Of a stretch of 64,000 nt of DNA, positions 40,121-52,449 are shown piece by piece. Origin of the DNA: Helopsaltes ochotensis (lineage: Eukaryota; Chordata; Aves; Passeriformes; Locustellidae); assembly GCA_013400155.1 (NCBI GenBank), contig VXBM01000333.1, positions 546,361 through 610,360 on the forward strand, read 5' to 3'. Numbering within the stretch: position 1 is the first letter of the stretch; every line of letters begins with the position of its first letter. The notes under the pieces were generated by a model, which was given only the letters and a program-made list of their open reading frames with translations, was not told where the DNA came from and did not search any database. The position numbers and the translations under genes were made by a program.

Positions 40121-42047
40121 GCAAGATATAAAATTTCTGTGATGTGAAAGTCATACCTGGACATTTCACTGAATGCAATAGCCACAAAAGCAGATAAAAT
40201 TGATAAAAGAAGTATCAACTGACTCATTCTTACACAAAACTCTTGCACATGCACTGTTTAAGACAATTGTTTGAAGCAGAGCAACCCACGGAGCATAAAG
40301 GCGGAAAAACCAACAGAGTTGGTTTTAAGAGGTTATTTTACTCATGACTTTCTGGGTAAAATTAGGAGCATCTGTGGATTCTCCCACCACCTCCTTCTCC
40401 AAACAAGGCATCTCCTCTCCGAGCAGGCTGCAAATGATCAAATCGATGGAATAATGATGTTGATTGTCTTAACTAGCTCTCCATAGACATGAGTTCACAG
40501 GAGAAGCAGCTTCCTCAGATATTAGTAAAGACCTTTGATCTGTCTTTGAAGAAATTTTTCTCAGGATATTTAAAAAGTCTGTGGTTTATTTTAATGTGTG
40601 CAGAAAAGCAACACTGAGGTGAACACTCCCACACAAATGTCTCAACAAATCTACGCTTGTCAAAAATACCCTTGAAGAAAATTAACATATATGCACTTTG
40701 AAGGTGTACATTTTTATTCTGTAGTTCTCACTGTAGCCTCTGCTGCTTATTTCACGACTCATGGATGTAGAGCACTCCATACAAACACCAAGCAGACAAA
40801 AAAACCCATGAGTAAATTGGAAATGGAGATGGCTGCAAGGGTTAAGAAGCTTCGGTCTCAGATACCCAGACCAATTAGTGTGGGTTAACAAATTAACTTG
40901 CACTAGATAACATATCCTAGATAATCCTTGCTTACTAACTATACATTTTCATTGAAAACAAAAGCAAGATATTTCAGAACTTTGTGGACTTCTCCTGTGC
41001 TTTTGTCAAAAGTATCTTATAAAGGCTATTTATTTTGTATTTGCTGTGAGCACCAAGCACAAGAGCATTACACAGATACACACTTGGTACACAAATACAT
41101 TATTTCAAATGTCATATGTGTGTGCATGAAGACACATGCACAGTGAAATACAAGAATTACCACTGGTTTTTCTTTTGCCCCAGCTAATAACATCATAATG
41201 TGGTATTTCTTCAGTTAGATTCTTTCTGAAGAACTGTGATTATAGGTTGCTTCTCAAAGCGACCTTGTACCACATTACCAGTGTGTTGAAGGGCACAGAA
41301 AAAGACTACCACAAGCACTTTGGCAGAGGAAATTTACCTTCTGTCAGAAAGGCGGGACCTTATTGCAATAAACACCACTGAGATGGTGCAACTGTGTGTG
41401 TGAAGGGAAAGTTAACCACCGAAGTCAGAGGTGGAAAAATGGCCCTCGGCTGAGTAAACTCCCTTTGCCTTTTATTATTACAAGCTTCTCTTAGTTATAT
41501 TCAGATTTTGCATCCTAATTATTTTGAGAAATATTTCTAAAATGAGGAGATCTGCTATGCTGTTAAAAACATGGGAATAAAAATATTCTATTTATGCTGG
41601 CTAAATCCTGCTTAGATGATTAAAATAGAACATTAAATATTCCTGTTTTGGCAGTGATAGGATGCTTTGGGAAGTGAGAGAGAATACTATAAAAATGGGG
41701 TTTTAATTTTTTTAAACCTTCTATCACAAAACTCACCTTGAAATATTTATAGAATTACCACACAGTGATGGTATTTTGGCTGCATCAAGTCTGCTGAGGG
41801 CAGCAAAAGAAGTATGGGCAATTACCTAACCTATATTGTCAGGAAGACAAAAATAGTTGCTTTTGTACGTTCCCAGTTACGAAAATCCTGTTGAACCCAG
41901 GGAAGAAAGGGCCCATCTGAACCTAAGCAAACACATAGAATCTTTAAGAGAGACTCATGTAGGAAGAAACTTTCCCTGGTTTTTAAATTCTGCCAAAATA
42001 TGTACTTACAGAAAACCAATGCCATTGCTGAGACAATACTTTCGCAC

Positions 42048-42066
42048 AGGTTCACACTGTGAACCT
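42048..42066. other. Perfect 19-base palindrome
   Basis: AGGTTCACA, one central C, then TGTGAACCT. Each arm contains a nuclear-receptor-like half-site (AGGTTCA), in inverted orientation with a 5-base spacing between GGTTCA and TGAACC. This is a motif observation only. Confidence 0.85.
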
Positions 42067-42953
42067 ACGAATTCATTTCCTAAATTTCAGCAGAGAGGGA
42101 AAGCAAAAGCCGGAAGCATAAGTATTGGCCTGGGAGGTACATGGATCTCATGAGAAAGAGTGAGAAATAAGATATAAATGTATGAACTGGATCAGATTGA
42201 TAACCTGTAAAACACAAAAGCCGGGAAAAAGCCCCAATAATTTTGCAAAAAAACACCCTCAAACAAACTACCTCAAAACAAAAACCTTTCACCATTCAGT
42301 TCACAGAAGGTGTGTGACTTTGTGTGTGACTTTCCACACAGAAAATTCTGGCCTACCCTGAAATCCAAAACTTAGAAAGTTTTGAGTTGGGTTTTTTCCT
42401 TCTGTAAAATATTAAATTCAATGGTAAATTAAATATTAATAAATGTTAAAATACAAACACTATTAAATAATGTTAATTATTTCTTATGCTCATAAAAAGG
42501 GAATTCTATGCTTGGAAAGTAAACTTATATAATTGAAATTGGAGCAGCTGAGTTTTATTTCTATTTGCTAATAAAAATCTGTCTTACAGATAGTAGTACA
42601 AGATTCACATTTTTTTTTGTTAAGCAAGAGAAACAGATTGAATGGCATTGCAGAGTTTACCTTTTCTAACACTTAGATCTACCTGATGTTATAGTGACAT
42701 TTCTTCACATTTTTTCACCAAAAATCTCTCTTGCACTAATCTTTATAAATAATCTACTATTAATGTCTAATTAGAAAGTAAGTATAAAACATTTTACCTT
42801 AAAAAGAAAGATAAAACAAATCTAAACCCAAGGGACCATACACAAAAATCCCAAACTTTATTAATCTCAGAGGCAATTCAGTAAATTGTGCAAAATTCCC
42901 CTCAACCCTCTATTCCCAGCAGTAGAAAACTAAACACATTCTAGGGATTTTAC

Positions 42954-43020
42954 TTTTGATTCCTCCTCAATCTTCTGCACGCATGAAAATGTGGGTTCAG
43001 AAGGTTGAGGAGGAATAAAA
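42954..43020. other. Long near-perfect hairpin (pre-microRNA-like or small inverted-repeat element)
   Basis: The left arm ATTCCTCCTCAATCTTCTG (42959-42977) is the reverse complement of the right arm CAGAAGGTTGAGGAGGAAT (42998-43016) except at one position, where the pair becomes G-U in RNA of one strand. Skipping the bulged G at 42958, TTTT (42954-42957) also pairs with AAAA (43017-43020), for about 23 pairs. The 20-base loop can pair further (CACGCAT with ATGTGGG, one mismatch) around GAAA. Arm length, loop size and single bulge resemble a microRNA precursor. A third partial copy of the arm, TTTGATTCCTCC, follows at 43025-43036. No flanking gene is known on either strand, and transcription is unproven. 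Confidence 0.85.
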
Positions 43021-46000
43021 TATATTTGATTCCTCCAAAGATTATACCAGTGCTGTCACCCTGCAGCAGCACACTGAAGCTACAGTGCACCTGCAACATC
43101 AGAGTCCTTCTCCAATTGCAGTGAAACCCTTGGCTTCACATTGCGGCCTCATGGCAGGGGCAGCACCTCACTGAGAAGACAAATCACCTCAAGCCTGTCC
43201 CATGTGTCTCCCCGACTTGCTACGGAAACTGTACACTCGTAATGGGATAAATATACTACCATCAACTTGGCAAAATGCTGGACCACAAACTAGGAGAGCT
43301 GAATTCCTGTGGAGGAGACAAAAGAACGGTTTAGCAGAAGTTGTTTCAAATTATGCAAACCCAAGCCTTCATTTCAAATTTCAAAAGAGATACCCAGGTT
43401 TGCCAAAGAAATATTGTGTGATGTATCAAGGAGCCCAAACTCTTGATTTTCTCATGGATCATCACAAAGAGGTCTGTTACCCAATCATCTGAAGAATCCT
43501 ATTTAAAACAAAATTTGACACCTCTGATCAGCAGCATACATTCCTAACCATATATTCCTAATGTGAAAATTCCAAATTTGTTCAAGGTGAGCATCTTATG
43601 CTTTCATGCTGTGCACCAAGAATGCGTGTGCTTTAAACTGCCAAATATGTGGGCAAACACCACCTAATAGAGGAGATGGGCTGAGATCAGTTAATCTACA
43701 GAACAGGCTTAACTTGAGCTCAAGGCCACAAAACCAAGAGGTAGTCACATGGCACGTGTTTTTTCCTCTACTTTTGTCCTGGCATAAAATCCAGTGGGGG
43801 TGAGTATTTATGTGTGTGTGTTTATCTATATATCTGCAATTTGAGACGTTACAAGAATGAAGACCTGATCACAAATTCACACACCAATAATGAAATGACA
43901 ACAAGTGATGCAGATATATCCTTCAAAAGAACCTGGTCAAAACCTCCCACACGGACTTAACCTTCTAAAGATGACTGTAAGCCTGCACATACGCAAAATG
44001 GACCTGGGAAGATCTTAGCTGCCACACTCAGAATATATCCTGCAAAACACTACAGGACTGGAAGGGGGAGGAGGAAGAGGCAACAGATGGTGGAAATTTC
44101 ACAGTACCTTTACTGCGAGCAGAGTACTATGACAACTCTAACACGGTTCAAAAGGCATCTTACTGTCTCAGAAGAGGCTCCCTGTAGCCAAGGGATGAGG
44201 AATCCGGCTTGTGGTCAGATGAACATAAGCCACAACCAGCACAAAAATGATGTCCAGTTCTCACCCATGCACATTTCCTGTCTGGGAGTGTTCGCATCCT
44301 TGGCAGAATGCAGACTTCCTTCCCATTTGAGTTACTGCTGTTCTTGCAGGATCCCCAAGCGCTTGAAAGACCAAAATTTGACATGATCCTGTGAGTGGGG
44401 AAACAGGCTACTAATTTATTTTCTTTCTGCTGCTTGACTTCCTGCAACTCTGCATGCCAAGAGATGCATCAGGGTACAGAGGTAAGCACTCTTGCATCAG
44501 TCTTCCCAGAAAAATGGCTTAATCTTGCCATTTCTGTGGCAGGATGGAAGCACTTACTTGTCCCAGATTCCCTGAGTGAAGAACCTGTTAAAGGAGTCTT
44601 TTTTCACTAAATGGCCATCCTTTTTGTGCATCAAAACAGCACAAAGTCTACTGGGAATGAGAGCACAGCTCAAATGAGATAGCTGGTCATGGCAGAGATC
44701 ATCCCTCTGAACAGAACATCCCTCTGGATAGAAGCCACTTCAAATGTTTTTCAGGAAAACACTAATGCAGTCTACCCAACAGGAAGGGCTGTTTTCTTTG
44801 GAAGTGGGGCAAATCTACCACAAAGCAAATTATTTCCACTTAGGGGAAGAATAAAAGTCGTAAGCACTTTCTGTCAGAAGGCACCAGTTCCAGGAAAGGC
44901 TCAGTGATGCTGTGAAATGGCCATATCCTGGGATTTTAATTATTAAAAAGACTTTTTCATGTTCTACCCCAGTTCAGCAGGTGCATTTTCTGGCCTAAAG
45001 GCCACAGCAGAACTGCAAAAGAACAAGACAAATCTTCGTGGGACCCCTTTTCTTCTTGCCCCAATCCACACTTACAGTGATGGGCAGAGGATTGCAGACC
45101 TCTTTCCAAAAGGCATCGTGTGCTTTGCACTCTCCCATTACACTGGTATGCCAAGCAATCAGATTTCAACTGTTGGTAGGAATCCTATCCATTTCGGCAG
45201 ATCAAAATCCCTTTAAGGGATGCTAAAAAAACAGTGCGATATAATTCCTTGCTCAGTCACAGATTTTTGGAAGAAGCAGCAAGTTCTTAACAACTCAGGG
45301 TCCGTACCCTGGGATTAATGGAATATGTAGTCCTGTGAGGGATTTTGTTAGCTCATAAATCAATCACTGACTAGAAACAAAAACACTAAAGGTGAAAATA
45401 AATGCCAAAATATCTCTTAAAACTCTAAGATGAAGCCCTCTGAAGGATATTTCAGTCTTTCCCACAAAAGTGCAGGGATTTCGGAACCACCTGCTAATTC
45501 ACTGCTGCCAAAGAGACAAATGCAGTTTAATCTCCTTCAGAATATGTTTGAGAGGCTGGAGACCAAGTTAACAACATAGAAACATTTGGTCCTTTATTCA
45601 CCTGGCTCTTAAAGAAAGTATATTTTGAAACTACAGACTACTGCTTGTTCGTCACCAAGAAATTCATATTCATATGCAGAAGGACAGTATTCAGCTCAGA
45701 GATGAGCAAGACATTTAAAAAAATGGAACAGAAAATAAACTGTAAAAAGAACTAGAACATAAACTAAGAATAGATGCAAACTTCGTTGAGTCTCTAACTT
45801 GCAATTATTTGATTTACCAGAATGTTTCAGTGTAATCCGATTTTATTCCCCTTAGAATCTGGACCCAGCCTACCAAGCTGCACAAATCTGATGAACTTGG
45901 GAACCATCACATTGTCACTTCAAGCAAGATACCAGGGCAAAAATCTTCTGTAAAACAGGCACCTCCATAATGTGAAGGAAAGCATAATAGTGCAGAACAC

Positions 46001-49000
46001 AGGCCTTGTGCTGTTCCATTAACACAATTACAGAAAACCAATCTCTGTTAAGTACCCACAGCATAGTGGTCTGTGATTTCAAGAGATGTGACTTCATGAT
46101 CTGGATGCTCCCTTTCAATCTTCTCTTCATTTTGATGCAAGCAATGGTACATAATGAATCATATGAGTATCCTGGCAAGTATCCTTGCTTCTTCAGTTTA
46201 CATAGCTACATCCCTGGTGTTTAATAATTGAGCCAAAACAGATGAAAGATCACAAGTGCAAGGCACAGACACACAATCAATTCATTTTTAGCAATTGTTG
46301 TTTACTGCTTTCTAAGGCATCTTATATTGTCATCCTTCCTGGTGGTACAGATAAAAAGGACTTAAGTTAACTTCTATACAAAAGTTTACCACAAAATGCA
46401 AGAGTCAGCTCTCCAGGAGAAATCACAGAATTTCAGTCTGTGAATTACAGACTCCGCTACAAGAAGAAATACTTTTTTCTTACCTCTGTTTTTGCAAGAC
46501 ATCTTTCTTGTACAGGGAGACCATCATTATAGAACGCAAGTGTTGGTGGAGACAGATAAGCAAAAAGGCAAATTTTACACGCATTAGTCTAATCTTGAGA
46601 ACCTGGGCTCACTGTTTTGGGTGCCACAAACAACATTTATGATACTCATAAATTTTATGGGTCTATTAACATTTTTACTTTGTGGAAAAAAAGCCAATGA
46701 AATAAAACGTCGCTCTTCATTAACCCTTCAAGAACATGGAAAGAGTTGCTCAAAACAGAAAATAACCCAATGTACCAAAACACACTGGTGAAAATTTTTG
46801 AATGATGCTACTTCTCTTTTAAATGTCTCATTACAGTCATTCCAGGGTCTAATAATATTGCAGAAAACCAGTGCCCTCTGGAATAGAATAGGTACTTTTC
46901 CTGTTTTGTGCCATGGCGCAAGGGCATGAGTAGCTGATGTTCTGTTCAAAATGTCACGTGTGTTTAGAAGGCGAGTCCCTTGGGTGGTAGCACATCTAGG
47001 AAGTCTGACAATTTGAAATCAGGGATTTCAGGGCAGGTATATGGCATGTTTGGTTTTGTCCATTTCTGAGGTCCCAGTTTGCTTGCTTACACTGTGCATT
47101 TGAAGTTTTAAATTGCCTGTTACTCATACCTACCTCCTCTGACAACCACCTTAGCACCAACAGCCTTCTGTAGGCAGACAACACTATAAATAATAATGTG
47201 CATCAGTGTACAGGTAGTAAGAGAGTTTAAATAAATCAACTGAGAAAGAATATGTTAATAAAGCAGGCTACTAATACCAGAGTGCTTGTGCCTCTCATCA
47301 GCTACATTCAAGTACCATTTTAAAAAGTGCTTGAAGTATACCTTTAGTATTTCACTTCAACCTCTAATAATTCACATTAATTGCTTAAATTGATAAATAC
47401 TTGCATTAGCAGATTTGATAGTAGGCACTAGCATTCAGGAATGTCAGAACAGAATGCAGATAAAACGTATGTAAGAACTCTCAACAAGAAAAGGAAATGC
47501 TCCATCCTGGGATGGAGATTAATGCCATTCTCCATAGGAGCATGGCCTGTCTGGAAAGTCAGCTGGCCTTCCCAAGGACCAAGTGCCTTTTGCCATTGCA
47601 ATAAGGACTGATCTACCTGATTAGGAAGTAGGCATGACAAACCTAAAAAGGAGTCACAGTTAACTCTCTGCAGCTGTGAAAACTGGGTGACATGTGGCCT
47701 TGAAGCCAACACCATACATAGAGTAAGAGTAAATGTAGGGGAAGATGTCCTTCTTGGACTTTTTTTCCCAGTTCAAGATTTCCAGGTGCACTCAGTTCCA
47801 AAAGACTGAAAAGGTGTGAAGCTCTTCCTCATATGCTGGTTCCCTTTTCTTCCACAAGAAATGTCATATTGACATTTATTTTAACAAGCTCAATAGTATC
47901 TTGATGTCTACTTTATACCACTGCTGCAACTTGCATGCATGAAGGGGATTTCTTGGACTATTTATGCATTTCATAGTGTTCTGTGCTTGTGGTGTCAAAG
48001 CCCACAGAAGTTCAGAGTGCATTCAGGTTACCTGATTTAGCTCACAACTCCTGCATTTGCACTTAGAAGCATGAGCCTTCAACTGCACACAAAGGCCAAG
48101 TAGGCACCCAGCATCTTACACTCAAAGGAAACCAACAGCTTTCTTCCCAAGTCATAATAATCCATAGGCAAGAGGCAAAAGGTGAGTATCCTAATAAAAA
48201 CACTACAGTGGATAAAGAGAATCTGCACTTGATTGAAAGACCAGGATGAACACCAACTAAAACTAATCATCACCAGCTAACATTGCTGCCAGACTGCTAT
48301 GAGCAACTTTTGGTTTCCTACATGCATTTATAATAAGCTCCCATCCTAACTTGACATTTGTTGATGCTTCACAAGGCAGTTTCCAGTGCCCACTGCCATG
48401 CAAATCTGACACGCCGTAGTTTTCTGAGACCTGGAGAAACACATTTTTCTTATTAATGAGTGCTTCAAATGAGACTAGAAGAGACTTCAACATTATAGAA
48501 AATGTCACTTTCTTTTTTAGTAATGTTTTTTATCAATTCACCCCACTCTCAGTCGTCATCCATTATAAACTAAATGCTACTTCCGCCTCCTCTGTTCTTG
48601 CAGAAAAACAACAAAAGGAAGTGTTCTTAGCATTCAGTGGAAAGTTACCACAGTTAAGGAGTGCAGTCACAGAATTTATGATTTAGAGTCAGAATCTGGG
48701 GGAAGAGGGTAGGAGAGGAGGCTCTTAAAGAATTTTATCAGCCACAGAACTGAGGCAAAAAAGCAGCCAGGAAACCATCTAGTGCCTATCATAGACCATA
48801 ATGATTTTCTAGACTTTTCAGCCATTTGCTTGGCAGTTTAATAAGAAAAATTGTGCTTTATTTGTATTTGGAACATGTTAAATTTCACCTTTGAATCACA
48901 TGATCAGGCTATTGTTTGCTAGATGGTATCCATGACCACAGTTTTCCAGCAGAGGTGGACTATAATCCATTCATTCCTTAATCTGAGTGGCGATAACCAA

Positions 49001-49678
49001 AACACCAGTTGCTGAGGTTAATCAATATTTGCACAGTGTTAGTCATTTATCTGCAAAGGCATTAAAGTATGTTTCCTTAACAGTGGCACTTCAAAGGGGC
49101 CTAGTTAGGATAAGTCTCCCTTTTACCAGATACTAACACCTCCAGAGTGCCGGACTCAAGCACTAAAGAAGTAGCAAGGTTTTATACTGGTTTTAAGAGT
49201 GGACAAGTCATGATCTGCCAGGTAGTTTGGTTTTGGCGGTGCTGGGGAGGGAGCATTTACAGTGCTGCTCACTTCTTGCAGCCTGGATGTTTGTTTGTCC
49301 CTGCCTTTTGCCAAACATGCATAATGCAGCCTGTGTAGCTCATAGTACTGCAGGACTGCTTTTGTGCTCCTCCTTGGAAAGACAAAGGAGAACAGAACAC
49401 AGTACAGGCTGGGACACTATTAAATTGGAACAGAAAGATGCTCCTAGTGAAAGGCTTCTGAACCTAAATCTGCCTCATCATAATAAGTATCTACCTGAAA
49501 GGTGAGGTAGGCCTTGTCACAAAATAGGAAAGTGGTTTGCAGTGATACACCCAGCGCTGCTGCTAAAGATGATGCCTGAGAAGTATCAAGGAGGGCATTG
49601 TTACAATGGCGTAAGACCAGTAAAGACTCACTTCACTACAGACATCCAGTGAGGATCACAGCCCAGTCCTGCTGGTTT

Positions 49679-49722
49679 GCACAAGGTTGACAGCTTTTGT
49701 CAAATGACAAACAGCCTTGTGC
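49679..49722. other. Imperfect cruciform upstream of the first FILIP1L coding exon
   Basis: Outer arms GCACAAGG (49679-49686) and CCTTGTGC (49715-49722) are exact reverse complements. Inside, TTTGTCA/TGACAAA or alternatively TTGACA/TGTCAA can pair, so two inner folds compete. The site ends 114 bases before the predicted acceptor at 49836. Confidence 0.8.
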
Positions 49723-49836
49723 AGTCAGGACAATTACCATTCTGGAGGGAATAAAACCCACCATCAATTAATTATAGTAATAGTTTTATAGTCTCTGTGC
49801 ACTAAAGCAATTACTTTTCTCCCCAATTTCCTTCAG

Positions 49837-49853
49837 CTTCAGAGATATAAACC
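49837..49853 (+). other. FILIP1L: 5' untranslated part of the FILIP1L start-codon exon, with tandem acceptor
   Basis: The pyrimidine-rich run at 49815-49836 (ending TTTCCTTCAG) is a good splice acceptor, so the start-codon exon probably begins at 49837 with a 17-base untranslated lead. The next six bases are CTTCAG again, giving a second possible acceptor at 49842. Use of either leaves the reading frame unchanged because both lie before the ATG. The upstream noncoding first exon of the gene is not identified in this window. Transcription could instead start locally, since ATATAA occurs at 49845-49850, but the strong acceptor argues for splicing. Confidence 0.7.
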
Positions 49854-50123
49854 ATGCATTCCAGAACTAACAGCACCGAAAGCCCAACCAGACCAAAGCT
49901 GAGCCAGCCAAGGGCGAAAGACCACCACAAAGAAGAAGTTGGTTACAGTGGGAAAGGAAATGCCCAAACACGGCAGAAAGAGAAGGACGATGTAGCCCAA
50001 GCCAGCACCATCCTGAGAAGTCCAAAGGCAGAGAAAAAACAAAAAAGTTCTGTCAAGAAAAGGGAGGATCTCTCTCGCGATGATTTGCTATTTCTTCTCA
50101 GTGTCCTCGAGGGTGAATTGCAG
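49854..50123 (+). CDS. FILIP1L: FILIP1L first coding exon (residues 1-90)
   Basis: This exon encodes the N-terminus of filamin A interacting protein 1-like, a cytoplasmic/nuclear coiled-coil protein reported in the literature to restrain endothelial migration and proliferation and to dampen WNT signalling. Residues 1-70 are polar and Lys/Arg/Ser-rich with low complexity. Residues 71-90 read EDLSRDDLLFLLSVLEGELQ, the start of the CortBP2-type N-terminal region shared by FILIP1, FILIP1L and CTTNBP2 proteins. The RDDLLFLLS wording fits FILIP1L better than FILIP1. The ATG at 49854 has A at -3, and an in-frame TAA lies at 49848-49850, so no earlier in-frame start is possible in this exon. The exon ends CAG followed by donor GTAATG at 50124, in phase 0. 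Reading past the donor gives Pro-rich, non-family sequence, which confirms the boundary. The N-terminal 70 residues are much less conserved in the family than the core. Confidence 0.93.
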
Positions 50124-52275
50124 GTAATGTATTGTCCTATTTTATATTCCAAATTAAAAGACACTCCACCCTCCATCCCCATTCCCCCTCCACCACAGAC
50201 TCATGCTGCTTTTATGTTAAGGAAACATGCAGCTTGATACAGGACAAATATGATCTGCAGCATACAAAAACATCCCCAAATTATAGCTAGTGTAGCTATC
50301 AGACAGGAAACATGACCTTTAGACCACAAGTAAGTCTCAAAGCAGACAACTCATAAAACTTTCTAGTTGTGCTGCCCCATTTTAAGTATCTTGAATACAA
50401 AGTATTTGTCATTCTACAGCTATGTGGAGAACATATTAGAGAAGTTTAAGATATTTTACTTAACTATGTCTTATCCTCCCACTCCTATGAAGTCGTGAGC
50501 TTTACTCCCTATGAAATAGTATATGCCACTTCACAAGCAGTAACTCATTTAACGGTATTCTAACGCCTTTTGCTAGAAAAATCAAAATACCCATTTTATT
50601 TCCCGTAATACAAAGCAAAAGTTTTACATGCCACTTAGCCCACAGGTTACTGGATTTTAAGAGTGAGCATTTTTCTACCTAGAAAAGGAACTGTCTGTCA
50701 AGTGGTAAATGATTCTAACCTGGTCAAACATAATTTCAGGAAGTGGGAACCAGATTTCCAGTGAGCAGGGAAAATATTTCTGTGGCAGGCTTATTGCACA
50801 GAAGCAGTGACTTTAAAACTACTCACAGGCAGAGAAGAAAGGACACTGGCCAAAGTGGCCTAAATGGGTGTAGCTCATGGTTTCAGAGTTTATTACCTAG
50901 ACAGTACCTGGGTAGTTCTATTCTTAACATATGTGTGTATGTTTATATAATAATACAGACATGCTTAACAGAACATACATGTGATATGAATATTTAATAG
51001 CTGCACCAATCTTTGAGGGTAGATCCAAGGCAAACTTCTACAGATTATTTCATTATGCAAACAGAACAACTTCCATGTTTGCAAAACTTTTCTCTCCTGC
51101 CCACTTGGCCTTTCTTAATTTAGGTTAAAATTCAGATATCACACATTTCTATATATTTATTTATAGTATACACACACTCTTCATTACATGTGCATCATAT
51201 TTATACATAAATACATAAATATAAATAAAAACACATACATTCAATTATTAAGGTTTAAAGCTGGAATGGGGAAATGAGAAACTGGAAGACAATGAGCATA
51301 AATCATGTCTGAAATTTAAAGCAAGCAGCATTATGAATGAAAAAGATAAGAAGTCATCTTTTATCCCTTATTTTCCACCTCCTGTAACATCACAACAAAT
51401 TGCTGAAGATCAGCTGTCAATCCAACCATAACTAACTTTCTAATTTAGATGTCATTCCTTCCCAAATTCCAGAACAGGAGTGTACAAAGATAACACTTCT
51501 GGGTTTTTTTTCTGCAATACTAAGGATTAGAAATAGACTATTTCGTATTTTAACATTTGTTTAAACAGTCACAAATTGGGATACAGAAGCCTTCCAGCCA
51601 AAAGGAGTCAGACTAAAAGGGTTACCCTCCCCTGGTATATCCTTCTCTCTGATTTCCCTCCTTCCTATTCTATCCTTCTAGGATTAGCAGCACATACTTG
51701 TTTTTAACTGAGATAATTGCAGACAATGGATGTTTGAGACAGTTCATGTAGTATGTATCGTTGCAATGGAGGCAGGGGGCAACCTTTACCACCAGAGGAT
51801 GTGGGGTGGGGGAAAAAATACGGACAGGGACAAATCTGTAGTGGGTTTAAACTACAGAAGTCATCTGCACCGGAAGTATACAGAACGTACAACACTTTCA
51901 GGCTTCAAGAAACATCCCACCATCCTGCACTAACAAGTCAATTTCTAATTCCATTTGCCCTGAAACTTTGTCTTGTGAATGCTACATGTGAATTGGTCCA
52001 GAAAGAGCAAAACGATCAAATTATTAAAGAAGTACTTAAGCTTTGATGAAAGGTCTGAAGATCTTGGAGTTTATGTTGAACAAGTAAAATACAAAGACCA
52101 ATACTTCTCTCATGCTTTTCAACTGTCTTCACATTACTGACCATTTTGGAGCACTTTACATACACAGTGTTATTTTAGAAGCTTTTCAGTTTTCCTAAAA
52201 TCAAAAGCAGAGAGCTAACCTGTAAATACATATATACAGTTTAACAAGATAAAGCCTTACTTTGTGTTTCTGCAG
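50124..52275 (+). other. FILIP1L: FILIP1L intron between coding exons 1 and 2
   Basis: A 2.15-kb GT-AG intron with donor GTAATG and acceptor TTTCTGCAG. It is AT-rich. Around 51120-51240 it has a T/A/C-rich stretch with imperfect ATAAATA repeats (TATTTATACATAAATACATAAATATAAATAAA-like, 51190-51230). No conserved exon, transposon or RNA gene was recognised. The open frames at 50743-50997 and 51730-52046 show no domain and lie inside the intron. Confidence 0.85.
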
Positions 52276-52449
52276 GCTCAAGATGAAGTTATAGGAGTAC
52301 TTAAGGCTGAAAAGATTGACTTAGCTTTGCTTGAAGCACAATACGGCTTTGTTACTCCCAAGAAGGTGCTAGAGGCTCTCCAGCGAGATGCTATTCAAAC
52401 AAAGGCTGAGCAATGGCAAGAAGATGTCTATGAAAAACCTATGGGAGAG
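52276..52449 (+). CDS. FILIP1L: FILIP1L second coding exon (residues 91-148)
   Basis: This exon carries the most conserved part of the CortBP2-type N-terminal region. It opens with AQDEVIGVLKAEKIDLALLE, then the family-typical stretch AQYGFVTPKKVLEALQRDA, and ends near YEKPMGE. The acceptor is TTTGTGTTTCTGCAG at 52261-52275 and the donor is GAG/GTAAGA at 52450. Both boundaries are phase 0, matching the preceding exon (ends ...GELQ) and the next (starts LDKVVEKQ). All 58 codons are open. From memory of the human protein, residue identity is high here, with conservative changes such as Ile/Val and Asp/Glu, so the exon is under purifying selection. It is helical and probably starts the dimerising coiled coil. 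No frameshift or stop is seen. Confidence 0.96.

Larger units (their letters stand above)
36042..49814. other. Noncoding region directly upstream of FILIP1L coding exons
   Basis: AT-rich and without a recognised exon. It contains the pre-microRNA-like hairpin (42954-43020), the palindrome at 42048, the cruciform at 49679 and A/C tracts at 38657 and 40042. It also has a short direct duplication TGTGTGACTTT at about 42311-42332. Because the start-codon exon has a splice acceptor, at least the right part of this region should be FILIP1L intron 1. Confidence 0.6.

Noticed and set aside
1..49836. Search for CMSS1 exons on the - strand
   Set aside because: No open frame matched what I remember of the CMSS1 protein. 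A short exon could have been missed by eye.
50124..50237. Extension of the first FILIP1L exon to the in-frame stop (37 more codons)
   Set aside because: The family sequence continues exactly at 52276 after a GT donor. The read-through is Pro-rich and non-homologous.
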